Shown here: positions 12,384 through 20,925 of the stretch, one piece after another
How the letters are laid out: each line of letters starts with the position of its first letter
Position numbering within the stretch: position 1 is the first letter of the stretch
NCBI RefSeq assembly: GCF_026262505.1
Contig: NC_067203.1
Coordinates: 21,557,411 to 21,621,410 of the forward strand
Source of the DNA: Trichomonas vaginalis G3
Lineage: Eukaryota > Parabasalia > Trichomonadida > Trichomonadidae
DNA: 64,000 bases
Reading direction: 5' to 3'
Made by a program: the position numbers and the translations under genes
The notes under the pieces: generated by a model
The model's input: the letters and a program-made list of their open reading frames with translations, nothing else
What the model was told of the DNA's origin: nothing
Database searches by the model: none

Positions 12384-12696
12384 GTTGTTCTTGAACTGAC
12401 TTCTCTCCGTCAAATATTGACAGTACGCCAGTTTTGACATAATATTGTATTATAAACTTACCTTTAGAAATATCTGTAAGTTTTGAAGTTATATTTTTGT
12501 CTGCTTCAAGAACTTTCACCATTTCAGTTATACCAACTTTCTTTGCTTTATGAAAATATTTTGGTTCAGCAAAGACTGCTATTCTATAACATTTACCATT
12601 GTTTGTATAAAGAACTATTCTGTCAATGTATTTGTATTGTTTGTGTGTGTAAACTTTGTTCTGCTTCAATTCGAAGAGATACTCAAATACGTCCAT
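12277..12696 (-). CDS. conserved-looking 139-aa protein of unknown function
   Basis: Starts at an ATG (12696) divergent from the 12715 gene, with only 18 bp between the start codons and a T-run in the gap. Its 3' end overlaps the capsid gene antisense by 107 bp. The first 110 residues (MDVFEYLFELKQNKVYTHKQ... VKVLEADKNITSKLTDISKG) look like a real mixed alpha/beta domain. The last 30 residues are encoded antisense to the capsid C-terminus and may be a read-through artefact. No family recognised. Confidence 0.55.
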   Translation of the reverse strand: MDVFEYLFELKQNKVYTHKQYKYIDRIVLYTNNGKCYRIAVFAEPKYFHKAKKVGITEMVKVLEADKNITSKLTDISKGKFIIQYYVKTGVLSIFDGEKSVQEQLTDLLPKSARWKLSLCQSEEPQQVSSNESSKEHLP

Positions 12697-12714
12697 CTTT
12701 TTATTCTAAGTAAA

Positions 12715-13296
12715 ATGTCATTTCCGAAAAATAGAAGCGTAAGTGTTTCAAAAGGTTTAATGGCGGTGGCAGATGTGAAGTTAAATTCACCAACTCAAAC
12801 AAACAGTCAAAGTGTTATTGTCAATGTCAAAGAAAGAGATGTTGAAGTGGGGAAACCATACGAAGACGAAGATGGTATAACAATAGTTCCTGTAAAAGAA
12901 CAACCAACATATCCTGAAGTTAGCAGAGACTTAAGTTCTGTTGCAGATATTCGAAACGACTACCAACAACTGAAAGACAAACTTCAAACTCAGGAGAAGA
13001 TTTGTCAAGCTTTAGGTATAATGTTAAACTTGGTCGAACACAACCCTGTAAAAGTGAACTCATATGTCATTGCACCTCATGAAGTTTTGAAAGAACTATT
13101 GAAACTTTTGACAGAGGCAGACGATATAAACATCAAAGAAATAGAACCCGACGTTAGTTGCTGTGGTGTTTCATATAATGTCATTGACAAGATATACGTT
13201 ATGAAAGGAGGTGAAACGTTGAACTTAAAATATAGTTTCCCAGACGTTATAAAAATATTTGACGACCACAACATTTCATTAAAATTTATTTGCTAA
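12715..13296 (+). CDS. 193-aa coiled-coil protein of unknown function
   Basis: An in-frame TTG-started extension exists upstream, but ATG 12715 (MSFPKNRSVSV) follows TTTTTATTCTAAGTAAA, the usual start context here, and avoids overlapping the divergent gene. The N-terminus is Ser/Val-rich. Residues around 80-130 (VADIRNDYQQLKDKLQTQEK) form a predicted coiled coil, and the end is globular (CCGVSYNVIDKIYVMKGGE). It lies in the capsid-helicase stretch, so a virion or replication accessory role is possible but unproven. Confidence 0.65.
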   Translation: MSFPKNRSVSVSKGLMAVADVKLNSPTQTNSQSVIVNVKERDVEVGKPYEDEDGITIVPVKEQPTYPEVSRDLSSVADIRNDYQQLKDKLQTQEKICQALGIMLNLVEHNPVKVNSYVIAPHEVLKELLKLLTEADDINIKEIEPDVSCCGVSYNVIDKIYVMKGGETLNLKYSFPDVIKIFDDHNISLKFIC

Positions 13297-13302
13297 GTAA
13301 AA

Positions 13303-13533
13303 ATGTCAAAACTTCTTGAAAGATGTTTGAAGAAAAATAATATAGACTTTATTTCATGTAAAGGACTTTACACACTTTTGAACGATATGAAAGACCCTGT
13401 TTTGTTTGTTCGTGTAGACAAAGGAAAGTTCTATGTCTTTACAAAATATTTGAACTTCTTAGACAGAGAACTTCAAGAAACGCCATGTGAAAGTTTAGAT
13501 GAAGTTCTTCTCCACTTTCAGAAAAACTTTTAA
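13303..13533 (+). CDS. 76-aa protein of unknown function
   Basis: Begins 6 bp after the stop of the previous gene (MSKLLERCLKKNNIDFISCK), so the two are likely co-expressed or share a short promoter. The sequence is a small alpha/beta pattern with a basic start and an acidic middle (LFVRVDKGKFYVFTKYLNFL). No motif is recognised. Confidence 0.6.
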   Translation: MSKLLERCLKKNNIDFISCKGLYTLLNDMKDPVLFVRVDKGKFYVFTKYLNFLDRELQETPCESLDEVLLHFQKNF

Positions 13534-13543
13534 ATATATATAA

Positions 13544-14327
13544 ATGGCAGAAGATACAATGGTTTATACTATTACGACTAAAAACCCTGAGTCATATAAT
13601 TCTATAACAACAAACTTACAAAGTCCTCAAGGACGATATTGTAAACTAACTTAAACACAATGACGACTAAAGCTTGTTTTGCTCTTTTGACACCAGAAGA
13701 TTTTATTGTTGTGAATGGTAAAAAATACTCCTTTGAAGATACTTACTCAGATATACCACCAACAGGTTTTGTTGACTTATTTAATACTTTAAGGACGAGT
13801 GTAACATGTGCTGCAACTAGAGCAGGTTTCATTATGTTTGGATGTCCGACTGAGTTTACTATAAACAATATGAGCTATAATACAAAACTTATATCTGGTT
13901 TTTACTACCAACAGTTTCCTATAACAGGAAAAGGTGTCATACAAGGTTTGTCTTTCCATTGACTTTAAGTACACCTATTTTATATATTGTTTCAAACTTA
14001 GGTTCAAAGTGTTATTCGAATGTCGACAGAAACTACTATGACCAAAAGATACTTATGCGTATAAACAACACATTCTCTGCTGTTTGCCTATTGTTCATTC
14101 GAATGCAGAGTTTTCAGCTTAGTAAACTCAAACACTTTAGCAAACATAAACTTAACCTTAGTTGACGCAAACTTTGTTCCTGTAAAACTTTTATGTCCTA
14201 TGTATTTGTCAATGACGGCAGAAAGTTTCGAATTGGAAGATGCAACTGGTGAAAGTATTGTACTAAAGAACAACTTCAACAACAAATAGCTCAAGAACAA
14301 CAAATGCAACAAATAGCTCAAGAATAA
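13544..14327 (+). pseudogene. candidate minor capsid (single jelly-roll, penton-like) protein, frameshifted
   Basis: Starts at ATG 13544 (MAEDTMVYTITTKNPESYNS) after AAATATATATAA. The frame shifts before 13660 (MTTKACFALLTPEDFIVVNG), again near 13960 (STPILYIVSNLGS), again near 14100 (NINLTLVDANFVPVKLLCPM) and probably once more to reach a Gln-rich tail (QLQQQIAQEQQMQQIAQE). The LVDANFVPVKLL strand pair resembles the terminal strands of single-jelly-roll minor capsid proteins of polintons and virophages. Size (about 240-260 residues in all) and position beside the capsid gene agree. The family call is tentative; the frameshifts are clear. Confidence 0.45.
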
Positions 14328-14356
14328 AAAAAAATATTTTTTTTATTTTTATAAAA

Positions 14357-15588
14357 ATGTACAGAATAGATGTTTCAGATTTTTATGACTTCCAAACGTT
14401 CAGAAATATGTGTCCATTTCGAGACTATAACAAAGCAGTCGAGAATTTGAAACGTTTAGTCATTTATGTCGACTCTGCCCCAGAATGTTATGTCATGAAA
14501 GAATGGGATGTTGTCTTTAACAAACCAAGAGCAACAATAGTTCAGAACAAGAATGTAGACAGAAACTTAAGAAAATAAAAGTCGTACAAGTTGGCATGAA
14601 GATGTTAGATGCTTGGGATATCTTATTGTCAAAGTTAGAAGATTTTTCAGTTCGTGGTATAAAGTTTTATACACCTTCTCCAAACTTCTATTCTATCTTC
14701 ACTGGATATATAATACGAACAAGTAGAATGGAAAGAAAATATTAAGAAGCTTGGTTAGACCATGTCAAAGAAATTATATGCAATGGAAACGAAAAGGTTA
14801 TGAGTATATCTTATGTTGGTTTGCAAACATCTTACAACATCCAAGTGCTAAAAATGAAACTGCTCTCATTATAATTGGAAAACAAGGAACAGGTAAGAAC
14901 ACATTCTTTACAGATATCTTATGCAAACTGTTAGAGGTATTCGAACCCTAATATGACAAACTTAGAAAACATCTGCGGTAAATTTAACTCTTCAATAGAG
15001 AATATGAAACTTATAGTATGTAACGAACTTCAAAGTATAGATACAACAAAAGTTTTGAACTCAGATGCTTTGAAGAGTCTTATAACAGACAAAGTTGGAG
15101 TTGTTGAAAGAAAATATAAAGACCAAAGAGTTTGTGAAAATGTTGCAAACTTCATTATGGTTTCAAACAATGCTGTTCCGATGAAGTTAGAAAGTTCTGA
15201 CAGAAGATATGTAGTTGTCAGAACGTCAGAAGCTCATATGCAAGATACAGAATATTTTGACGACTTAGCAGAAACTTTGACATCTGACTTTTACAACCAC
15301 TTGTTCTCATATTTTATGACATTAGATATTTCAAAGTTCAATCCAAGACAAATTCCACATACCGAAGAGAGACAAACATTGTTAGAAGCAAACAAGAGTG
15401 TATATGAACTGTTCATAGATGAAACTGACTTTGAGTGTTTAGATGAAAGGTCATTGTACGATTCGTATAAACAATATTGTCAAGAATATGGTTATATGAC
15501 AGCGTCTAAACGAACATTCTTGGCAAATGTCAAAAGTCTTTTAGACGTACAGAATGGTGTATATACAAAGAAAAATTTTTCTGAGTAA
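14357..15588 (+). pseudogene. SF3 (D5-like) superfamily helicase, frameshifted
   Basis: Unwinds DNA for viral-type replication. The start ATG follows a T-run and TATAAAA. The N-terminal part (AVENLKRLVIYVDSAPECYV) precedes a Walker A motif IIIGKQGTGKN (about 14866-14900) and a later ESSDRRYVVVRTSE segment typical of D5/SF3 C-terminal regions. The IVCNELQSID segment is the Walker B-like strand. Frame changes occur near 14578, around 14720 and at about 14940, so no continuous protein is encoded. The last 211 codons (14953-15588) are intact. Confidence 0.75.
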
Positions 15589-15624
15589 ATTTAAAAAAAA
15601 ATATTTTTTTATCCGATAGAAAAG

Positions 15625-16044
15625 ATGACGAAATTCATCTCAGTAAACAAGTACATGTCAGGACTTAAAGAAGAACTAGACCCATTCACATATTTGAATG
15701 TTTACTTCTACCATTTTGAAAAGTCTTCATTCAGCAAAGTTTGGAACATCGAACCAGTTAAGTTTGCTATTGTGACTAAAAATGGTGCGAAATTTGAAGA
15801 CTTAGACATAGAAGGTTTGTTAACAGTCAAAGAAAGTTTTGACAGAAGGTTCTCAAACCTTAAAGAAGGCAAAGCATACAAACTTGTTATACCTTATGAA
15901 CCAAAGAAAGCAGACGACTATGAATATTATGAGTCTAAAGTTGTAGAAGTTCAAGGTAAATTGGGTAAAAAGATTTTAGAGTCTAAGCCAGTGTTTGCTC
16001 CTAAAGAGGAAGAGAACATTGACATTGACCCAGAAATGTTCTAA
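15625..16044 (+). CDS. 139-aa candidate single-stranded DNA-binding protein
   Basis: Compact, beta-rich domain (YLNVYFYHFEKSSF, PVKFAIVTKNGAKFED, KAYKLVIPYEPKKADDYEYY) followed by a strongly acidic tail ending in EEENIDIDPEMF. An OB-like body with an acidic tail closing on a hydrophobic/aromatic residue is characteristic of SSBs (E. coli SSB, T7 gp2.5). The gene sits directly after the helicase. A copy with 90% or greater identity is at 38982-39401 in element A, next to the same neighbours. The SSB call is inference from tail, size and context. Confidence 0.45.
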   Translation: MTKFISVNKYMSGLKEELDPFTYLNVYFYHFEKSSFSKVWNIEPVKFAIVTKNGAKFEDLDIEGLLTVKESFDRRFSNLKEGKAYKLVIPYEPKKADDYEYYESKVVEVQGKLGKKILESKPVFAPKEEENIDIDPEMF

Positions 16045-16063
16045 AAATAAAATTTTATTTTTA
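16042..16063. terminator. 22-bp perfect palindrome between convergent genes, carrying both stop codons
   Basis: The TAA of the plus gene and the TAA of the minus gene are the two ends of an AT-only perfect palindrome (TAAAAATAAAA and its complement). Each strand therefore reads TAAA at the stop, which is the poly(A) signal known for Trichomonas genes that overlaps the stop codon. The same palindrome is conserved at 38963-38984. Confidence 0.7.
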
Positions 16064-16513
16064 CATGTCATATCTCCCCTTCTCTGGAACTGGCTCAGGT
16101 TCTTTCTTCTCTTCTTCTACTTTCTTTTCTTTCTTTTCTCTCTTCTTCTTTTCTGGTGGAGTTATGTCAAACTTCTCAGAACCATATTTTTGTAAAAGTT
16201 CTTTGTCCTTTAATAGCTCTTCTATTCTGTTTTCTATTTCATCTTCAAGAACAGCGCATGTGTCTTCTTTGCATTCTAAGAAGTTTTGTTGGACTTCATC
16301 TCTCCAAGAGGCGTCATCTCTGTCAACAAGTCTGTCATTGACAAATTTTAAGACTTCTCTGCTTAATGTTTTATGGTTCTTGTCATATTCCCAGAAACAG
16401 AACTTTAGAACAAATTCACCTTTCTTGTTTACACTATGTAAGATTTTATGGTCGACAGATGTTTTGCTGTCGAAAAGCTTGTCTCGAATATAGATGGCGA
16501 AATCGCTAGACAT
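16061..16513 (-). CDS. 150-aa protein with Lys/Glu-rich tail, unknown function
   Basis: An upstream in-frame ATG exists at 16519, but the copy in element A (38510-38965) begins at MSSDFAIYIRDKLF, so 16513 is taken as start. The N-terminal 90 residues are a mixed domain (HKILHSVNKKGEFVLKFCFW) and residues 95-120 form a helix. The tail is KKKREKKEKKVEEEKKEPEP, probably disordered. It is divergent from the packaging ATPase with a 36-bp gap, which suggests shared regulation. Confidence 0.65.
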   Translation of the reverse strand: MSSDFAIYIRDKLFDSKTSVDHKILHSVNKKGEFVLKFCFWEYDKNHKTLSREVLKFVNDRLVDRDDASWRDEVQQNFLECKEDTCAVLEDEIENRIEELLKDKELLQKYGSEKFDITPPEKKKREKKEKKVEEEKKEPEPVPEKGRYDM

Positions 16514-16549
16514 TTTCAAAAAGATAAAAATTTTAATTTTTCTAAAAAT
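16514..16549. promoter_or_regulatory. 36-bp bidirectional promoter region
   Basis: Very AT-rich gap (TTTCAAAAAGATAAAAATTT...) between divergent start codons of the 150-aa gene and the ATPase. T-runs on both strands lie 10-25 bases from each ATG, as elsewhere in these elements. Equivalent gap in element A: 38474-38509. Confidence 0.5.
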
Positions 16550-17425
16550 ATGTTAGAAAAAAAGTTTGCTGACATTGACAAGAAATTTGAGAATGTTTTA
16601 AATAAGAACAAGAGGAAGTTAGAAAATGCTCAGATAAAACCCATACATGACAAGTTCTTATTTGCTCAGAATGGTATAACAGGTCTAATTGCACCGCCTG
16701 GGTCGGGTAAGACTTTCACTTATCTTAAAATGGCTGCACAACAACAAGAACTAGATGAGAAGAACCCATTCTATGAGTTAGTTGTTATTTGTAGTACTTC
16801 TGGTCAATTTGACCAAACCGTAAATTCGTTCAAAGATATTATAAAGAAGTCTAAGTTAGTATGTATAAAAGACTCTGAGTTGTTAGATTGGATAAAGAAG
16901 TACCAAAGAAGAGTTTTGAAGTACAATGCTATAAATGAGTATGTCAATTCGAAGTTTAAAGACCCAAATGAGGAAATGCAGAGAATATTAGAGAAGAAAC
17001 ACTTCAGAAACAAACAGAAAGAGATAGAATACATTTCGAAGAAATTGCAATCTTACGATTGGAAGACTTACCCTCACAGATGTCTTCTTATCTTAGATGA
17101 TTTCGCCTCTCATCCTTTGTTAAAGAACAGAGAACAAGATATGTGTCGAATTCTTAAGAAGCTCAGACACTTCAACATCTCTGTTGTCATTTGTGTACAG
17201 ACAGCCAAGAGTTTAAGTAAGGATGTAAAGAGAATACTTACTGACATTGTACTTTTCCCCGGATTGTCCGAAGACGATTTCATGGAACTTATGAAAGAGT
17301 CCATGGCAGGTAAGTTTGACAGACATGAACTATGGGAGAAGTACAAAGTCATACAAGACCCTCATACTTCTTTCAGAATTCATATCTACGCGAACAAAGT
17401 TCAAATTGTAAAAAGTCAAGCGTAA
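16550..17425 (+). CDS. FtsK/A32-like genome-packaging ATPase
   Basis: Pumps DNA into the capsid; a hallmark gene of Mavericks. ATG 16550 (MLEKKFADIDKKFE) is preferred over the longer frame because that extension would overlap the divergent gene. Walker A APPGSGKT is at residues 48-55 and Walker B LLILDD at 179-184, followed by FASHP and a VVICVQTAKSLS strand (sensor-like). Length 291 aa is normal for the family. A near-identical copy lies at 37598-38473. Intact, unlike the capsid and helicase genes to its left. Confidence 0.9.
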   Translation: MLEKKFADIDKKFENVLNKNKRKLENAQIKPIHDKFLFAQNGITGLIAPPGSGKTFTYLKMAAQQQELDEKNPFYELVVICSTSGQFDQTVNSFKDIIKKSKLVCIKDSELLDWIKKYQRRVLKYNAINEYVNSKFKDPNEEMQRILEKKHFRNKQKEIEYISKKLQSYDWKTYPHRCLLILDDFASHPLLKNREQDMCRILKKLRHFNISVVICVQTAKSLSKDVKRILTDIVLFPGLSEDDFMELMKESMAGKFDRHELWEKYKVIQDPHTSFRIHIYANKVQIVKSQA

Positions 17426-17518
17426 AAAATGTAAGTGTTTAGTCTTAGTCTGTTGTGGTTCTGCAGCTTTCGGTTCTTCTGGCTTTGGAATGGACTCGGT
17501 TGGTGGTACGTCGGACAT
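17330..17518 (-). CDS. possible 62-aa Pro/Glu-rich protein antisense to the ATPase 3' end
   Basis: ATG 17518 (MSDVPPTESIPKPEEPKAAE) reads 62 codons, the last 30 antisense to the ATPase gene. The same frame with the same length exists at 37505-37693 in element A. The non-overlapping part has amino-acid changes there that keep the frame open, so it may be real. A TTG-started version would extend through the adjacent 22-bp repeat array. It could equally be the stump of a deleted gene. Confidence 0.3.
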   Translation of the reverse strand: MSDVPPTESIPKPEEPKAAEPQQTKTKHLHFLRLTFYNLNFVRVDMNSERSMRVLYDFVLLP

Positions 17519-17529
17519 TCGTTTGTGTC

Positions 17530-17905
17530 CTGTCGGAAGGAAGGACTTTTCCTGTTGGAAGGAAGGACTTTTCCTGTTGGAAGGAAAAATTTTTCCTGTT
17601 GGAAGGAAGAGTTCTTCCTGTCGGAAGGAAAATTTTTTCCTGTTGGAAGGAAAATTTTTTCCTGTTGGAAGGAAAATTTTTTCCTGTTGGAAGGAAAATT
17701 TTTTCCTGAAGTTCGACCAAAAAGTTCTCAATTTTCGAAAATTTGAATGGTTTACGGACGGACAACTGGAAAAATTTTTCCTGTTGGAAGGAAAATTTTT
17801 TCCTGTTGGAAGGAAAATTTTTTCCTGTTGGAAGGAAAATTTTTTCCTGTCGGAAGGAAGAGTTCTTCCTGTCGGAAGGAAATTTTTTTCCTGTCGGAAG
17901 GAAGG
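17530..17905. repeat. 22-bp tandem repeat array (GGAAGGAAAATTTTTTCCTG type)
   Basis: About 15 units in two blocks split by a unique stretch (17705-17770). Each unit contains the palindrome GGAAAATTTTTTCC, with variants GGAAGGACTTTTCC and GGAAGAGTTCTTCC that keep the two-fold symmetry. Because 22 is not a multiple of three and no unit contains a stop, long frames are open on both strands; I treat them as repeat artefacts. It is flanked by the CGTCGGACATTCGTTTGTG box that also borders the arrays in element A. Confidence 0.9.
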
Positions 17906-17998
17906 ACTCGGAATGTCAGAAGGATTTGACAAGACAATTTACCATCTAGAGCTACCTGAGCCATCTTTGGTGTCAAGCTTGAAAAATAAATGGTTCAT

Positions 17999-18856
17999 CT
18001 ACTCTACTTGTTTGAAGTTGTCAAAATACTCTGTTATTTTTTCTTTCAGTAGCGGCAAATCTTCTTTGAATGTAAGTATTGTACAACCTTTCATATCATA
18101 GTGTGTTTGAGGTAAAGTATCTTGAACTATTTGTTTCACATCTTCATTTGGTGTCATTGAAATCGGTAAGTTTTCGCGATAGAACCAATTTCTGTTAGAT
18201 TTGTAAATCTTAGCAAGGTCGTAAAAGCTTTTGTTGTTTCTTCTGACTAAATGCAACATAACCATATCTCTGTCTTCTTCATTTTCCATCTCTTCAGTAT
18301 AAATCATATACTTATAGTTCTTTTCCTTTCCTTTTGGTACCGAACGTGGTATTCTTTTCTGAATGTTTTTGTCTTTTGCTTCAAGCTTGTTCTCTAGCTC
18401 TTCACGTTCTTGTCTATGAATTTCGTCAAGAAGTCTGTAAATATACCAAGCATAACGAGGCGAAGCCCACATTGCAACAGCATTTACAAGAAGTCTATGT
18501 ACATACCAGCCTCTCAAACCATTTGGCAATTTTTCACGATTTTCATAGAGTTTTGGCGACTGGGGTTTTTCTCCCACTCGCTGTTCTTCACTGTTTTCAT
18601 GAGTTTTAGGCGACCCCGAAAAAAGTCTGTCTCGCTGTGCTTCATTTAATAGTTCAATAGTGCTTTGGTTCCTAAACCAGTCTTTAGGAAGCTTGGTATC
18701 TGGTGCAAAACATGCTGTCAAAATACTTTGCATTTGGTACATATCGTCTTTGACCGAACGAATGAGACGTAACTGTTTGTTATACTGTATGTACTCGTAT
18801 TCTTCATTTATGGCTTCATGAACGATAGCAGTTGTTGTGTTCTCGGTTGTTGACAT
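17999..18856 (-). CDS. KilA-N domain protein with hairpin-cassette loop and conserved C-terminal domain
   Basis: ATG 18856 (MSTTENTTTAIVHEAINEE) is preferred; a TTG upstream extends the frame. Residues about 20-140 are a KilA-N type DNA-binding domain closing with WYVHRLLVNAVAMWASPRYA. A coiled coil follows (EELENKLEAKDKN), then a C-terminal domain (IPRSVPKGKEKNYKYMIYTE to the end) resembling DUF3627-type tails of poxvirus/NCLDV KilA-N proteins. The loop before YVHR contains two cassettes (RDRLFSGSPKTHENSEE and RVGEKPQSPKLYENREK) that also occur in the array at 19700-19860. Probably a transcription or replication regulator. Paralogs: 35505-35894 and 35984-36810. Confidence 0.75.
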   Translation of the reverse strand: MSTTENTTTAIVHEAINEEYEYIQYNKQLRLIRSVKDDMYQMQSILTACFAPDTKLPKDWFRNQSTIELLNEAQRDRLFSGSPKTHENSEEQRVGEKPQSPKLYENREKLPNGLRGWYVHRLLVNAVAMWASPRYAWYIYRLLDEIHRQEREELENKLEAKDKNIQKRIPRSVPKGKEKNYKYMIYTEEMENEEDRDMVMLHLVRRNNKSFYDLAKIYKSNRNWFYRENLPISMTPNEDVKQIVQDTLPQTHYDMKGCTILTFKEDLPLLKEKITEYFDNFKQVE

Positions 18857-18944
18857 ATCTGTCTTTACATACAAAATAAAAAAAATATTTTATAAAAAAT
18901 TAGCGTTATTTTCTTACTTTCACAAAAGACCAAAAATAAACGCT

Positions 18945-19556
18945 TTACATGTATTTTTCAGCAACTTCGTCAAATAATTTTATAGCTTTACCTATCTCAT
19001 CTACTTCAAACGTTTCTTTACCTTTCGTGGGAGCACCATACATTTTCTCAAACTTTTCAAGTAGTTCTGTTTCTGCAGCTCTCATATTGTTAACAAACAC
19101 AACCTTAACTCTATTGACTATACTGTCATATCTTTGAGTTATATTATATGTTCTTCCTATCTTATATCTCTTTGTATTGAAGTCCTTCGGTTTCTGAACG
19201 ATGTAAAGTAAGCCTTCACTGCAACGTTCCGTATCGAATGAACCATATGTTATGAAGTTATATCCAACAACTGGGTCTAACCATAACAAAACTATTGGTA
19301 TAAGACTTTTGTCGATGAGATATGCTGCAGTTCCATAGAATCTTACCGATATCATCAGCTCAGGATTTCTTGTCAAAATATTCTGAGTAGAAGCATTTTT
19401 AACCCAGTCCTTTGCTTTCTTTCCAAATGGAGATAAAATGTCTGACAAAGAATATTTCTTGTATTTCTTTGAGTATCTTACGTTTAAATCACCAATTCTA
19501 ACCACTTTGGTGTTATTGTCTATCTTTCTAACTGTTTCAAACTCAGTGTTTGTCAT
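18945..19556 (-). CDS. KilA-N-like plus T5orf172/MUG113 GIY-YIG nuclease-like protein
   Basis: 203 aa from an ATG. The N-terminal half (VRIGDLNVRYSKKYKKYSLS... IDKSLIPIVLLWLDP) follows a KilA-N/MSV199-like pattern. The C-terminal half has GLLYIVQKPKDFNTKRYKIGRTYN, the GIY-YIG-family YIV...KIGRT signature, then AAETELLEKFEKMYG and KETFEVDE, typical of T5orf172/MUG113 domains. Likely a DNA-binding nuclease of the homing type. In element A the equivalent sequence is fused to another protein (33787-35091). Confidence 0.65.
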   Translation of the reverse strand: MTNTEFETVRKIDNNTKVVRIGDLNVRYSKKYKKYSLSDILSPFGKKAKDWVKNASTQNILTRNPELMISVRFYGTAAYLIDKSLIPIVLLWLDPVVGYNFITYGSFDTERCSEGLLYIVQKPKDFNTKRYKIGRTYNITQRYDSIVNRVKVVFVNNMRAAETELLEKFEKMYGAPTKGKETFEVDEIGKAIKLFDEVAEKYM

Positions 19557-20420
19557 TTTCTGTCTTTACATACAAAATAAAAAATATTTTTTAAAAAAAA
19601 CTAACGTTATTTTTTTATTTTGTATAAAAGATATGATTTCAGGGATTTTTTTGACGAAGTGCAAAAGTTCTCTTCGTAAAAATATAACAGTTATATAATG
19701 AAATTTGGTCATTTTTTTACTGTTTTCATGAGTTTTAGGCGACCCCGGAAAAAGTCGGGGTCGCAATTTTTCACGATTTTCATGAGTTTTAGGCGACTAC
19801 GGTTTTTTCCCTACTCGCAATTTTTTACGATTTTCATGAGTTTTAGGCGAGTAAGATTTTCTATCTTGTATAAAAGATATGATTTCAGGGATTTTTTTTT
19901 ACGAAGTGCAAAAGTTCTCTTCGTAAAAATATAACAGTTATATAATGAAATTTGGTCATTTTTTTTACGATTTTCGTACGGAATCTCTACCCTCGGTTTT
20001 CCGCGGGTAGCAAACCTATGAGGAAATTCATGAAATTTGGTCATTTTTTCACGATTTTCATACGGAATCTCGACCCTCGGTTTTCCTCGGGTCGCAAACA
20101 TATGAGGAAATTCATGAAATTTGGTCATTTTTTCACGATTTCAGGGATTTTTTTTACGAAGTGCAAAAGTTCTCTTCGTAAAAATATAACAGTTATATAA
20201 TGAAATTTGGTCATTTTTTCACGATTTCAGGGATTTTATGCAAGGCCGAGAATTCTCGGTCTAGAGAAATTTCACTGTTTTCGTACGGAATCTCGTTCCT
20301 CGTTTTTTCGAGGAACGCAAACATATGAGGAAATTCATGATTTTTGGTCATTTTTTTCAGCAAAAATATATTTTAGGTGGAACCAGGTCCCTCGGTCCCT
20401 CGGTCCCTCGGTCAACTAAC
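19557..20420. repeat. array of hairpin cassettes matching KilA-N gene loops
   Basis: No standard gene. Repeated modules: a TTACGAAGTGC...TCTTCGTAA hairpin plus ATAACAGTTATATAATGAAATTTGGTCATT (about 19645, 19890, 20145); SPKTHEN-encoding units with stems GCGACCCCG/CGGGGTCGC (19739-19764); and 84-bp units with the flanks TACGGAATCT and CAAAC-TATGAGGAAATTC around stems CTACCC/GGGTAG (19986), CGACCC/GGGTCG (20070) and CGTTCCTCG/CGAGGAACG (20294). On the minus strand the 84-bp units are in one open frame and encode the same residues as the loop of the KilA-N gene at 35984. A perfect CCGAGAATTCTCGG palindrome lies at 20245. Confidence 0.85.
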
Positions 20421-20925
20421 ATCTTTTTGAAAATGGTGACAACATGACATTTTGACAACAACACAGGAAATAAACTTCATCGTATATGTTTTGTCAAGAC
20501 TTCATCGTCAATGAGCGTAAATCAGACAAAAATATATTTTAGGTGCTACCATGCTACCATGTGCTACCAGGTCAACTAACATCTTTTTGAAAATGGTGAC
20601 AACATGACATTTTGACAACAGTCCAGGAAATAAACTTCATCGTATATGTTTTGTCATGATTTCATCGTATATGCTTTGTCACCTCTTGAATTTTCATGAG
20701 GGTCCCTCGGTCCCTCGGTCCCTCGGTTAAACGAACTTCTTTTGAAAATGGTGACAACATGACATTTTGACAACAGTCCAGGAAATAAACTTCATCGTAT
20801 ATGTTTTGTCAAGACTTCAGGGATTTTTTTGACGAAGTGCAAAAGTTCTCTTCGTCAAAAAAATACAGTTATATAATGAAATTTGGTCATTTTACTCAGC
20901 AAAAATATATTTCTACCATAAAGTT
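20421..20925. repeat. intergenic repeats with TCCCTCGG triplets and repeated ATGACATTTTGACAACA blocks
   Basis: No gene. GGTCCCTCGG-type 9-bp units (20386-20412, 20700-20727) and a block reading GAAAATGGTGACAACATGACATTTTGACAACA (about 20430, 20590, 20745) recur, with CTTCATCGTATATGTTTTGTCA spacers. Variable arms follow an AAAATATATTTT box (GGTGCTACCATGCTACCATG at about 20540). Confidence 0.75.

Noticed and set aside
16065-16493. 142-codon Ser/Phe-rich plus-strand ORF
   Set aside because: Exact antisense of the Lys/Glu-rich 150-aa gene, which has the better start context and a homolog with the same start.
17330-18101. Long ORFs on both strands through the 22-bp array (up to 203 codons, GRKxFSCWKE or FLPTGKNFPSNRK repeats)
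   Set aside because: The repeat unit lacks stop codons and is not a multiple of three, so all frames are open; several start only at TTG. No conserved flanking domain supports translation, apart from the short 62-aa frame listed separately.
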